Positions 1-7,254 of a stretch of DNA of 48,613 bases are shown here, piece by piece. This stretch comes from Flavobacterium sp. UGB4466. GTDB taxonomy: Bacteria > Bacteroidota > Bacteroidia > Flavobacteriales > Flavobacteriaceae. Both the position numbers and the translations under genes were made by a program. The notes below the pieces were generated by a model. It worked only from the letters and a program-made list of their open reading frames with translations, ran no database searches and was not told the origin of the DNA. How positions within the stretch are numbered: position 1 is the first letter of the stretch; each line of letters begins with the position of its first letter. The stretch lies in assembly GCF_903469665.1 (NCBI RefSeq), contig NZ_CAGKLC010000022.1, positions 1 through 48,613 on the forward strand. The letters run 5' to 3'.

Positions 1-1055
1 ATTTTTTATGTAGTAAAAAACTTTCATTATTGGCAAATATAAATAACTTTATGAAATTTCAAATCAATTTATAAGAATTTTAATGTTAATTAAAACAAAT
101 ACGCAAGTAAATATCTTGCATCTATTGAATGTTATCCTAAAAAATCGTGTTCTTGTGTTGGGAGTGGCTTATCTTGCAAGAAAATCCATCAAAATAATAC
201 CAATTTTATTTTACTTATAGTTCAATGTTTCTTTTTGGCATAACTTTCTGATTGCTTTTTACTTATAGCAGGAATCGTTCTTTTCATGATATAATGAATG
301 AGGATATGCGACTCCCTGAAGCTCTTTCTTCTGGAAGAGGAGATTTGTTTGATATATATTTACCTCCAAAGGAATTCATCCTAACTTTTTATCTGTTACA
401 ACCTTTACCGGTTCACTGATATACTGCACGAAAACAGAGATCGGAAATTGGGACGAACAAAATCATCGATGCTTTGATACAAATACATTTTAGCTGCTGT
501 TTTGGATTAAGCGCTCCCCTTCAACTGCTTCGTTTTTTTTCTATGTCATAACTTCTTTCTTTCCTCTATACCTCTACTACAAACTCATCCGCAGAGTCAG
601 TTCACACATCGGGTATTGCAAACTATTTTTCATTACTTACCTTACTTTGGGCATAAAAGTCACACTATAAGTCAGCAGATTCCCTAACTAGAACTCACCT
701 GCATGCCCGACATTCCTTTTCTGTTAACCGGTACAAATTACGATCTGAAGTACTTTCTGCAAGTCGAACCTTACTCATAAGGCAATGCGTCTGTCATTGG
801 GCTTTGTGCGCGGTTGCCCTCACAACAATACTCGTTACACACTGCTTTTTACACCCCAAAGCACATCTGTATTTCTCATATAAAAGACTGTCTTTCCGTT
901 TAAGATCTGCCGAACAGGCGGCACCTGCCTGATCATCCAGGAAAACTTTTCAAAAATCTATGATGATTTGTCCTTTAAAGTTTTACATTGCCCCGAATTA
1001 CAGTAATTATTACACAGGATACATCTGCATAAATTAATTTTTTTTCAAATCAAAA
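1..1055. other. Gene-free, apparently eroded region
   Basis: No convincing reading frame exists on either strand; all frames are broken by stops every few dozen codons. From about 200 to 1000 the base composition is richer in G and C than the other gaps in this window, as expected for former coding DNA that has decayed, but I could not recognise a protein family in any translated piece. No repeat, tRNA or IS end was identified. The start of the window cuts the region, so a neighbour to the left may explain it. Confidence 0.4.
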
Positions 1056-1090
1056 TAAAAAAACCATCAGTTGCGGCTGATGGTTTTTTG
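1056..1090 (-). terminator. Rho-independent terminator of the LacI-type gene
   Basis: AAACCATCAG at 1061-1070 pairs with CTGATGGTTT at 1077-1086 around a 6-nt loop (TTGCGG), flanked by A and T runs on both sides. It ends five bases beyond the stop codon of the minus-strand regulator gene, and read on the minus strand the stem is followed by a U run. The symmetrical A/T flanks mean it could also stop plus-strand transcripts. Confidence 0.85.
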
Positions 1091-1094
1091 TTTA

Positions 1095-2120
1095 TTAAGC
1101 TTTTCTTGTAGACTCTCGTTCTTTCAGTTTTGTTTTGATAACGATTGTTTCATAGTCTGATGTTTCTCCTTCCGGCTCTTCTAATCTTTGAATTAGTCTT
1201 TTGGCAGCGACCTCTCCAATCTCAATTCCGTGCTGACTTACTGTTGTTAAACTTGGCGACAAACGTCTTGAAGCTAAAATTCCATCGGCAAAACCTATAA
1301 TTGAAATATCTTCAGGAACCTTATATCCTTTTTTCAGACTTACCCGTAATGCGGCCACTGAATCATTTTCATCCAAAGCAAAAATTGCATCTATTTTATG
1401 TTCAAAAATGCCATCAATTTTACTCTTCATATCTTCTTCAGAATCGGTACGAAGAATTATATTCTCGTTTACCGGAATATTATTGTCTGCTAATGCTTTT
1501 AAGTAACCGTCGGCTCTTAATTTCCCAACACTTAAATTGTCTACGGATGAAATCAGAGCAATATTTTTACATCCCAAATCAATTAAATGCTGTGTTGAAT
1601 TTAAAGCAGAATCAAAATCGTCGACTATTACTTTGTCACATTCTACTCCATCAGCTATTCTGTCAAACATCACAATAGGTGTTCCATCAGCAATGATCGC
1701 CGAAAAATGACCATAATCTTCTAATTTTTGCGCTTCTTCAGATACTGACAATATAAATCCGTCAATCGTTCCGTTGCTTAACATTTCAAGCGTATGAACT
1801 TCTTTTTCCAGAGATTCGTTCGAAATACAAGTAATTACATTATATCCTTTTTTATCGGCTACTTTTTCAATACCACTAAAAACCTTTGCAAAAAAGGAGT
1901 TTAGTATATTAGGTATAATTACACCTATTGTTTTAGTTTTACGATTCTTTAAATTCAAACCAATAACATTCGGTTTATAATTTTTGAGTTTGGCATACTC
2001 CTTAATCTTCACCTTTGTTTGCTCACTGATCTCCGGGCTATCATTTAATGCCTTAGAAACAGTAGATACAGAAACACCGAGTTCCTTCGCAATTTGCTTT
2101 AGAGTTGCTTTAGCTTTCAT
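1095..2120 (-). CDS. LacI-family transcriptional regulator
   Basis: 341 aa, the usual LacI/GalR length. Residues 5-25 (TLKQIAKELGVSVSTVSKAL) form the canonical LacI helix-turn-helix, followed by the hinge region and a periplasmic-binding-protein-like effector domain from about residue 62 (TKTIGVIIPNILNSFFAKVF) to the end. Such proteins repress or activate sugar-utilisation genes in response to a small ligand. The ligand cannot be read from the sequence and no sugar gene flanks it in the window; its targets may lie to the left. It has its own promoter box and terminator, so it is probably monocistronic. Family confidence is high, specificity unknown. Confidence 0.93.
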   Translation of the reverse strand: MKAKATLKQIAKELGVSVSTVSKALNDSPEISEQTKVKIKEYAKLKNYKPNVIGLNLKNRKTKTIGVIIPNILNSFFAKVFSGIEKVADKKGYNVITCISNESLEKEVHTLEMLSNGTIDGFILSVSEEAQKLEDYGHFSAIIADGTPIVMFDRIADGVECDKVIVDDFDSALNSTQHLIDLGCKNIALISSVDNLSVGKLRADGYLKALADNNIPVNENIILRTDSEEDMKSKIDGIFEHKIDAIFALDENDSVAALRVSLKKGYKVPEDISIIGFADGILASRRLSPSLTTVSQHGIEIGEVAAKRLIQRLEEPEGETSDYETIVIKTKLKERESTRKA

Positions 2121-2147
2121 TTAAAAATAAATTTTATGTAATTAATA

Positions 2148-2180
2148 CAAATATAGTAGAATTACCTAAAATAAAACAAA
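2148..2180 (-). promoter_or_regulatory. Bacteroidota-type promoter of the LacI-type gene
   Basis: On the minus strand a -7 box TATATTTG (complement of 2148-2155) matches TAnnTTTG, and a TTTG (complement of 2177-2180) lies 21 bp upstream as the -33 element. The gap to the ATG at 2120 is short, giving a leader of about 20 nt. Confidence 0.65.
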
Positions 2181-2304
2181 AAACACGTTATCCTATTTAA
2201 AATTTCAGAGTGTTTTTTAAAATTAACTTCTTTTTCAAAACCGTAAGCCTTAAAATTTCGTTAATACCTGAATACATGCTTTTAACCTTTTAAAATCCTT
2301 GATT

Positions 2305-3051
2305 ATGAAAAACGAAGTTAAAATTCATGAAGTTGACCCTTCATTGAACAACAGAAGGAGCTTTCTAAAGCTCAGCGGCCTTACATTAGTTGGCGCAGGC
2401 CTTCTTATGGCCGGGTGTAGCGATAATGACAATGACGATGATATGGAAGACACTACATTGCCCGGAATCAGAAACGGAGTTTTTGATTTAGGGTCCGGTG
2501 ATTTTGGAGTACTGACCTATGCGTATGCTCTGGAACAGCTGGAAGCCGATTTTTATACTAAAGTCGTAAACTCAACAAGCTTTAATGTCACTTTTAATCC
2601 TATCGAACGCCAGGTATTAACAGATTTGTATCATCATGAAGTAATTCACAGGGATTTTTTCAAGGCTGCTTTAACCGGAGCGCTTCCTGACCCAAGTTCG
2701 CAACTGCTTCCCTCCTTGGCTTTTAATTATGGTTCTTTAAATTTCAACAGCCGTACTGAGGTTCTTGCCACAGCAAAAGCTCTTGAAGATACCGGAGTTG
2801 CTGCTTATAACGGAGCAGGAAAACTAATCAAAAGTGCTGATTATTTACTTTTAGCCGGAAAAATTGTTTCGGTAGAAGCCAGACATGCCTCAGCCATCAG
2901 AAGCTTAATCAATCCTAACTCTAAGGATTTTGCCGGAGATGATATTGTAAACGCAAGCACCGGTTTGGATGTTGCTCAGGATCCTTCAAAAATTCTACCA
3001 ATTGCAGGAGGCTTCATTACCACAAAATTCACAGCCAAATATTTACCTTAA
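2305..3051 (+). CDS. Tat-exported ferritin-like domain lipoprotein
   Basis: 248 aa from the ATG at 2305; a TTG two codons earlier (2299) is less likely. The N-terminus has a twin-arginine motif (NRRSFLKLSG), a hydrophobic stretch and a lipobox ending LLMAGC, so it is probably exported folded and lipidated. The rest is a four-helix ferritin-like domain (Ferritin_2 type) with two ExxH pairs (EVIH and EARH) plus further Glu residues (LEQLEADFY, LEDTGVAAY), the pattern expected of a carboxylate/His dimetal site. The next gene encodes a paralogous protein 26 bp downstream. The substrate is unknown; metal binding is inferred from the ligand pattern. Confidence 0.85.
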   Translation: MKNEVKIHEVDPSLNNRRSFLKLSGLTLVGAGLLMAGCSDNDNDDDMEDTTLPGIRNGVFDLGSGDFGVLTYAYALEQLEADFYTKVVNSTSFNVTFNPIERQVLTDLYHHEVIHRDFFKAALTGALPDPSSQLLPSLAFNYGSLNFNSRTEVLATAKALEDTGVAAYNGAGKLIKSADYLLLAGKIVSVEARHASAIRSLINPNSKDFAGDDIVNASTGLDVAQDPSKILPIAGGFITTKFTAKYLP

Positions 3052-3077
3052 TCTTAACAAGCTAAAACTTAGAAATT

Positions 3078-3890
3078 ATGAATATTTTAAAATTTATAGA
3101 AACGTTTACTGATGATAGCTTGATGAGAAGCACTGGTTCAAGAAGAGACAGTTTTAATCAGTTTGGAAGTATTGGAAAAACACTGGCTTATGCATCAATC
3201 CCTTTCGGATTATCCGCAATGGCCAATAAAGCATTAGCAAAAGACATTACCGCAACTCCTGCAACTCCTATTGGAGCCTTGCAATTTGCCTTAACTTTAG
3301 AATATCTGGAAAACGAATTTTATGCTATGGCATTAGATTCCGGAGTAATTCCGGCATCAGAAAATGGAGGAAGAGATCGAAAAGTTTTTGAACAAATAGC
3401 TGCGCATGAATCTGACCACGTTAAGTTTTTGATTGCGGGACTGGGCGGACCAGCAAGTGCAAACTTTGTGGCTAAACCTACTTTTGACTTTACCGTTGGA
3501 GGAGCTTTTGACCCGTTTCATGACTACCCAACCTTTTTAGCATTAGCACAAGCCTTTGAAGACACGGGCGTTAGAGCCTACAAAGGTCAGGCAGCAAATT
3601 TAATCACTACACCTGATTTATTGACTGCCGCATTACAAATTCACTCTGTAGAAGCCCGTCATGCTTCTGAAGTACGACGCTTAAGAGGATTAAAAGGATG
3701 GATTTCTAACAGTGAGAGAGGTGCAGGAATGCCCGCCGCAACACAAGCGGTCTATGATGGCGAAGGCGTTACTGTACAGGCAGGATTCAATACCGCAGCT
3801 GCTTTTGGAGCTTCTGCAGGATCAGAAGCTTATGATGAACCACTTACCACACAACAGGTCGTTGATATTGCAAATATATTTATTGTTTAG
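3078..3890 (+). CDS. Ferritin-like domain protein, paralog of the preceding gene
   Basis: 270 aa. An atypical N-terminus contains SRRDSF followed by a weakly hydrophobic segment ending in ALA, compatible with a Tat signal lacking a lipobox, so it may be periplasmic rather than lipidated. The ferritin-like core repeats the ligand pattern of its neighbour: LEYLENEFY, HESDH, FEDTGVRAY and SVEARHASE. It is cotranscribed with the upstream lipoprotein (26-bp gap) and the pair ends at a strong terminator. Pairs of such genes are common in Bacteroidota; I know of no firm function. Stress or metal-related roles are only inference. Confidence 0.83.
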   Translation: MNILKFIETFTDDSLMRSTGSRRDSFNQFGSIGKTLAYASIPFGLSAMANKALAKDITATPATPIGALQFALTLEYLENEFYAMALDSGVIPASENGGRDRKVFEQIAAHESDHVKFLIAGLGGPASANFVAKPTFDFTVGGAFDPFHDYPTFLALAQAFEDTGVRAYKGQAANLITTPDLLTAALQIHSVEARHASEVRRLRGLKGWISNSERGAGMPAATQAVYDGEGVTVQAGFNTAAAFGASAGSEAYDEPLTTQQVVDIANIFIV

Positions 3891-3911
3891 TACAAATAAT
3901 TCTAAATATTG

Positions 3912-3949
3912 AACCATCTTTACACTACTTGTGAAGGTGGTTTTTTTTT
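3912..3949 (+). terminator. Strong terminator after the ferritin-like pair
   Basis: A 13-bp stem (3912-3924 with 3930-3942, two G-T pairs) encloses the loop CTACT and is followed by a run of seven T. It begins 22 bases after the stop codon and insulates the ribosomal protein operon. Confidence 0.93.
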
Positions 3950-4010
3950 ATAGTTTAAAATTGAAAACTGATGCGCTGATTTTCAGCAGATAAAATATTC
4001 TTTTCAGGTA

Positions 4011-4041
4011 TTTGGTTTTAAAATAATTAATTGTACTTTTG
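4011..4041 (+). promoter_or_regulatory. Promoter of rplM-rpsI
   Basis: TTTG at 4011-4014 and TACTTTTG at 4034-4041 are separated by 19 bp, an almost ideal Bacteroidota housekeeping promoter (TTTG, about 19 bp, TAnnTTTG). It is the best promoter match in the window, fitting a highly expressed ribosomal operon. Confidence 0.85.
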
Positions 4042-4042
4042 C

Positions 4043-4060
4043 ATCCCCTTTATTGGGGAT
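4043..4060 (+). promoter_or_regulatory. Hairpin at the 5' end of the rplM mRNA
   Basis: ATCCCC at 4043-4048 and GGGGAT at 4055-4060 form a 6-bp GC-rich stem with the loop TTTATT, starting about where the transcript should begin. Ribosomal protein mRNAs often carry leader structures bound by one of the encoded proteins. Whether this short stem is such a site, or only protects the 5' end, cannot be decided from one sequence. Confidence 0.45.
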
Positions 4061-4084
4061 GGAATGTTTAATTAAAATAATATT

Positions 4085-4540
4085 ATGGACGCATTAAGCT
4101 ACAAAACGGTTTCAGCTAACAAAGCCACTGTAACTAAAGAGTGGATTGTTGTTGACGCTGAAGGTCATAACTTAGGACGTCTTGCTTCAAAGGTTGCAAT
4201 GATCTTAAGAGGTAAGTACAAACCAAGTTACACACCGCACGTTGACTGTGGAGATAACGTAATTGTTATCAACTCAGAAAAAATTAACCTTACAGGTACA
4301 AAAATGAATGACAAAATTTACATGCGTCATACAGGTTACCCAGGAGGACAAAGAACTTTAACTGCTAAAGTATTGCAATCTAAAAATCCTGCATTATTAG
4401 TAGAAAAAGCTGTAAAAGGAATGTTACCTAAAAACAAATTAGGAGCTGAACTTTTTAGAAATCTAAATGTTGTTGTAGGTGCTGAGCATACTCACGGAGC
4501 TCAAAAACCTAGAACTGTTAACCTAAACGATCTTAAGTAA
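4085..4540 (+). CDS. rplM: 50S ribosomal protein L13
   Basis: 151 aa, a structural protein of the large ribosomal subunit and an early assembly component. Diagnostic stretches are EWIVVDAEGHNLGRLASKVA, the YMRHTGYPGG loop and AVKGMLPKNKLG. About eight residues precede the usual E. coli start, as in other Bacteroidota. Its stop codon overlaps the rpsI start in a TAATG junction, so L13 and S9 are translationally coupled, the pairing seen in most bacteria. Confidence 0.98.
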   Translation: MDALSYKTVSANKATVTKEWIVVDAEGHNLGRLASKVAMILRGKYKPSYTPHVDCGDNVIVINSEKINLTGTKMNDKIYMRHTGYPGGQRTLTAKVLQSKNPALLVEKAVKGMLPKNKLGAELFRNLNVVVGAEHTHGAQKPRTVNLNDLK

Positions 4541-4926
4541 TGGGAGTTATTCACAAAATCGGTAGAAGAAAAACCGCTGTTGCACGTGTATATGTTTCTG
4601 AAGGAACAGGAAAAATCACTGTAAACAAAAAAGAATTCGCAACTTACTTTCCAACTGCAACTTTACAATACAAAGTTTTACAACCATTATCTATGACGGA
4701 AAATGCTAGTAACTTTGATGTAAAAGTAAACGTTTACGGAGGTGGTTCAACTGGTCAGGCAGAAGCTGTAAGAATGGCATTAGCACGTGTAATGTGTGAA
4801 GTGAACATCGAAAACAGAGCTATCTTGAAACCAGAAGGTTTATTAACAAGAGATCCAAGAATGGTTGAACGTAAGAAATTCGGTCAGAAGAAAGCTCGTA
4901 AGAGATTCCAATTCTCTAAACGTTAA
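4540..4926 (+). CDS. rpsI: 30S ribosomal protein S9
   Basis: 128 aa, the normal length. It has the N-terminal IGRRKTAVARVY, the GGGSTGQAEAVRMALAR region and the basic C-terminal tail KARKRFQFSKR, which reaches the ribosomal P-site tRNA. The gene begins inside the rplM stop codon (TAATG). Confidence 0.98.
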   Translation: MGVIHKIGRRKTAVARVYVSEGTGKITVNKKEFATYFPTATLQYKVLQPLSMTENASNFDVKVNVYGGGSTGQAEAVRMALARVMCEVNIENRAILKPEGLLTRDPRMVERKKFGQKKARKRFQFSKR

Positions 4927-5167
4927 TATTACCTGTCTTGTACATTTGGTACAGGACACTATCAATTATTTATTGAAATTAAAAAACACAGTTGTTGTTG
5001 CTCTCCTATCGAGGTAGGAAATAGTTTAGCATCTAAATGGGTTAAGCGATTATAAAGATTGAAAGATTAAAAAGGTTGAAAGATTGAAAAATCTAAAAAT
5101 CTAAAATCTAAAATCTAAAATCCAAAAAGACACATTGCTAATCAACAGAACGTAAACTAGTACAAAA
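4927..5167 (+). repeat. rpsI-rpsB gap with hairpin and TCTAAAA word array
   Basis: TGTCTTGTAC (4934-4943) pairs with GTACAGGACA (4949-4958) to form a 10-bp hairpin without a U run. A smaller stem, TCCTA with TAGGA, lies around 5004-5019. From about 5054 to 5127 the DNA is a low-complexity array: GATTGAAA-type words on the left and TCTAAAA words, several in tandem, on the right, partly complementary (AGATT with AATCT). The hairpins could be a processing site or an S2 leader; the array belongs to the word-palindrome class seen elsewhere in this window. No TAnnTTTG promoter with a matching -33 was found. Confidence 0.5.
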
Positions 5168-5935
5168 ATGGCAAACAAAATAGAAGTAAAAGAATTACTA
5201 GAAGCAGGTGTTCACTTCGGACACATGACTAGAAAATGGGATCCAAACATGGCTCCTTACATTTATATGGAGCGTAATGGTATTCACATTATCAATCTAT
5301 ATAAAACTGCAGCTAAAATTGAAGAAGCTAATGAAGCTTTGAAAAAAATCGCTGCATCAGGTAGAAAAATCTTATTCGTAGCTACCAAAAAACAAGCAAA
5401 AGACATCGTTGCTGATAAAGCAAAAGCTGCAAACATGCCTTACATCACTGAAAGATGGCCAGGTGGAATGCTAACGAACTTCGTAACTATCAGAAAGGCA
5501 GTTAAAAAAATGTCTTCTATCGATAAAATGAAGAAAGATGGTACTTTCATGACGTTATCTAAAAAAGAGCGTTTGCAAGTTGATCGTTTACGTGCTAAAT
5601 TAGAGAAAAACTTAGGTTCAATCGCTGATATGTCTAGACTACCTGCAGCATTGTTCGTAGTAGATATCAAAGCTGAACATATCGCAATAAAAGAAGCACA
5701 AAAATTAAACATTCCAGTTTTCGCAATGGTTGATACGAATTCTGACCCAAGAGAGGTTGATTACGTAATTCCAGCAAATGATGATGCTTCTAAATCAATT
5801 GACAAAATTTTATCTTTAGTGACTACTGCAGTAATCGAAGGTCTTTCTGACAGAGGTTCTGAAAAAGAAGTTGAAGTAGCTGAAGAAGCTGCTCCTGCTG
5901 CTGAGGCTGAGGCTGCTCCTGCAACTGAAGAATAA
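5168..5935 (+). CDS. rpsB: 30S ribosomal protein S2
   Basis: 255 aa. It opens with the S2 signature LLEAGVHFGHMTRKWDPNM, and carries the ERWPGGMLTNF and VPVFAMVDTNSDP-like segments typical of the family. S2 binds the head-body junction of the small subunit. The last 20 or so residues are an Ala/Glu-rich acidic tail common in Bacteroidota. The gene is followed by tsf, the conserved rpsB-tsf order. Confidence 0.98.
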   Translation: MANKIEVKELLEAGVHFGHMTRKWDPNMAPYIYMERNGIHIINLYKTAAKIEEANEALKKIAASGRKILFVATKKQAKDIVADKAKAANMPYITERWPGGMLTNFVTIRKAVKKMSSIDKMKKDGTFMTLSKKERLQVDRLRAKLEKNLGSIADMSRLPAALFVVDIKAEHIAIKEAQKLNIPVFAMVDTNSDPREVDYVIPANDDASKSIDKILSLVTTAVIEGLSDRGSEKEVEVAEEAAPAAEAEAAPATEE

Positions 5936-5959
5936 ATCAAATTTTAAATTCCAATTTTT

Positions 5960-6030
5960 AAATTCCAAATTCCAAATACAAAATTAAAAACGTTATGTTG
6001 ATAATTTAATAAAATTGGAGTTTGGGATTT
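5960..6030 (+). repeat. Word palindrome between rpsB and tsf (AAATTCC family)
   Basis: AAATTCCAAATTCCAA (5960-5975) can pair along its whole length with TTGGAGTTTGGGATTT (6015-6030). In the transcribed strand both imperfect positions are G-U pairs, so all 16 positions form a helix in RNA. It sits between two cotranscribed genes and is not a classic terminator since no U run follows. The same word occurs near 11.28, 18.92 and 25.83 kb. Confidence 0.6.
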
Positions 6031-6073
6031 AGAAGATGGAATTTTTACTTTTAACATTAAAATTCAAAATATT

Positions 6074-7036
6074 ATGGCAACAATTACTGCTGCAGACGTA
6101 AATAAATTAAGACAATCTACAGGTGCCGGAATGATGGACTGTAAAAAAGCTTTAGTTGAAGCTGAAGGAGATTTCGATAAAGCTATACAAATCCTTAGAG
6201 AAAAAGGACAAAAAGTTGCTGCTAACCGTTCTGACCGTGAGTCTTCTGAAGGAGCTGCTGTTTCTTTTATTAATGCAGACAACACTAAAGGAGCTATCAT
6301 CACTTTAAACTGTGAAACTGACTTCGTAGGTAAAAATGAAGCTTTCGTAACTTTAGCTAAAGATTTAGTTGAAAAAGCGATCAACTTCTCTTCTAAAGAA
6401 GAATTTTTAGCTTCAGATTTCAATGGAATTACTGTTGCTGAAAAATTAATCGAGCAAACTGGTGTTATCGGTGAGAAAATCGAAATCGGTGGTTTTGAAA
6501 TTTTAGAAGGTGCTTTCGTTGGATCTTATGTTCACGTTAACAAAATTGCTGCATTAACTGCAATTTCTACTGCAATTCCTAACGCTGACGTTTTAACTAA
6601 AGATGTTTCTATGCAAGTTGCTTCTATGGGAGCTGATACATTATCTTACAAAGATTTTGATCCTGCTTTCGTTGAATCTGAACTTGCTGCTCGTATTGCT
6701 GTAATCGAAAAAGATAATGAAGAAGCAAAACGTTTAGGAAAAACTTTAAAAAATGTTCCTAAATACATCTCTTTCTCTCAATTAACTGAAGAAGTTTTAA
6801 AACAAGCTGAAGAAGATGCTAAAGCTGAATTAAAAGCTGAAGGTAAACCAGAGCAAATTTGGGACAAAATTATCCCTGGAAAAGTTCAACGTTTCATTTC
6901 TGACAACACTACTTTAGATCAAGAAAAAGCATTACTAGATCAAAACTTCATCAAAGATGACAGTAAAAAAGTTGGTGATTACGTTAAAGGATTCAACGTT
7001 GAGATCACAGGTTTCAAAAGAGTTACTTTAGGTTAA
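6074..7036 (+). CDS. tsf: Translation elongation factor Ts
   Basis: 320 aa. EF-Ts is the guanine-nucleotide exchange factor that recycles EF-Tu. The N-terminal UBA-like region (VNKLRQSTGAGMMDCKKAL) and the TDFVGKN motif that pulls Mg2+ and nucleotide from EF-Tu are both visible. It is longer than E. coli EF-Ts (283 aa), with extra sequence in the second core domain, as usual in Flavobacteriia. It ends at a strong terminator. Confidence 0.98.
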   Translation: MATITAADVNKLRQSTGAGMMDCKKALVEAEGDFDKAIQILREKGQKVAANRSDRESSEGAAVSFINADNTKGAIITLNCETDFVGKNEAFVTLAKDLVEKAINFSSKEEFLASDFNGITVAEKLIEQTGVIGEKIEIGGFEILEGAFVGSYVHVNKIAALTAISTAIPNADVLTKDVSMQVASMGADTLSYKDFDPAFVESELAARIAVIEKDNEEAKRLGKTLKNVPKYISFSQLTEEVLKQAEEDAKAELKAEGKPEQIWDKIIPGKVQRFISDNTTLDQEKALLDQNFIKDDSKKVGDYVKGFNVEITGFKRVTLG

Positions 7037-7054
7037 TATATTATTTCAATATTT

Positions 7055-7092
7055 AAAAAGCCCGAATATTAATTTATTCGGGCTTTTTTTTA
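7055..7092 (+). terminator. Terminator of the rpsB-tsf operon
   Basis: A 14-bp stem with GC core (GCCCGAAT with ATTCGGGC; 7055-7068 with 7075-7088) has a six-base loop and a T run. It lies 19 bases after the tsf stop codon and its A-rich left side makes it potentially bidirectional. Confidence 0.93.
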
Positions 7093-7113
7093 TGCGAAAT
7101 GTTTATTTGTGAG

Positions 7114-7239
7114 ATGTGAGATGTAAAAGGTGAGAAAGTTAGAATAGTGCCCTGAATCTATTTCATCTTCAGAGCAACTCGATTATTTCGTAAACCTCAA
7201 GTTTTCCTCTAATTCCATCGCACCTTTTACATTTCACAT
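7114..7239. repeat. Word palindrome between tsf and the M3 peptidase gene
   Basis: A 19-bp arm at 7114-7132 (GTGAG, ATGTAAAAGGTG words) is the reverse complement of 7221-7239 (CACCTTTTACATTTCACAT) except for one position that becomes G-U in plus-strand RNA. The gap lies between convergent genes, downstream of a normal terminator. The CACCTTTTACATTTCACA word reappears at 11367-11402 in front of thiC. Confidence 0.65.
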
Positions 7240-7254
7240 TCCAAATCTAACTAT

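Noticed and set aside
1301..1678. Plus-strand frame opposite the LacI-type gene
   Set aside because: Composition is that of an antisense shadow and the opposite strand encodes a clear LacI protein.
2299..2304. TTG start two codons upstream for the first ferritin-like gene
   Set aside because: An ATG at 2305 is immediately available and the extra residues add nothing to the Tat signal.
4941..4948. TACATTTG as promoter for rpsB
   Set aside because: It lies inside a 10-bp hairpin, has no -33 element and is 220 bases from rpsB.
6064..6423. Minus-strand frame opposite tsf
   Set aside because: Antisense shadow of a highly conserved gene with biased codons.
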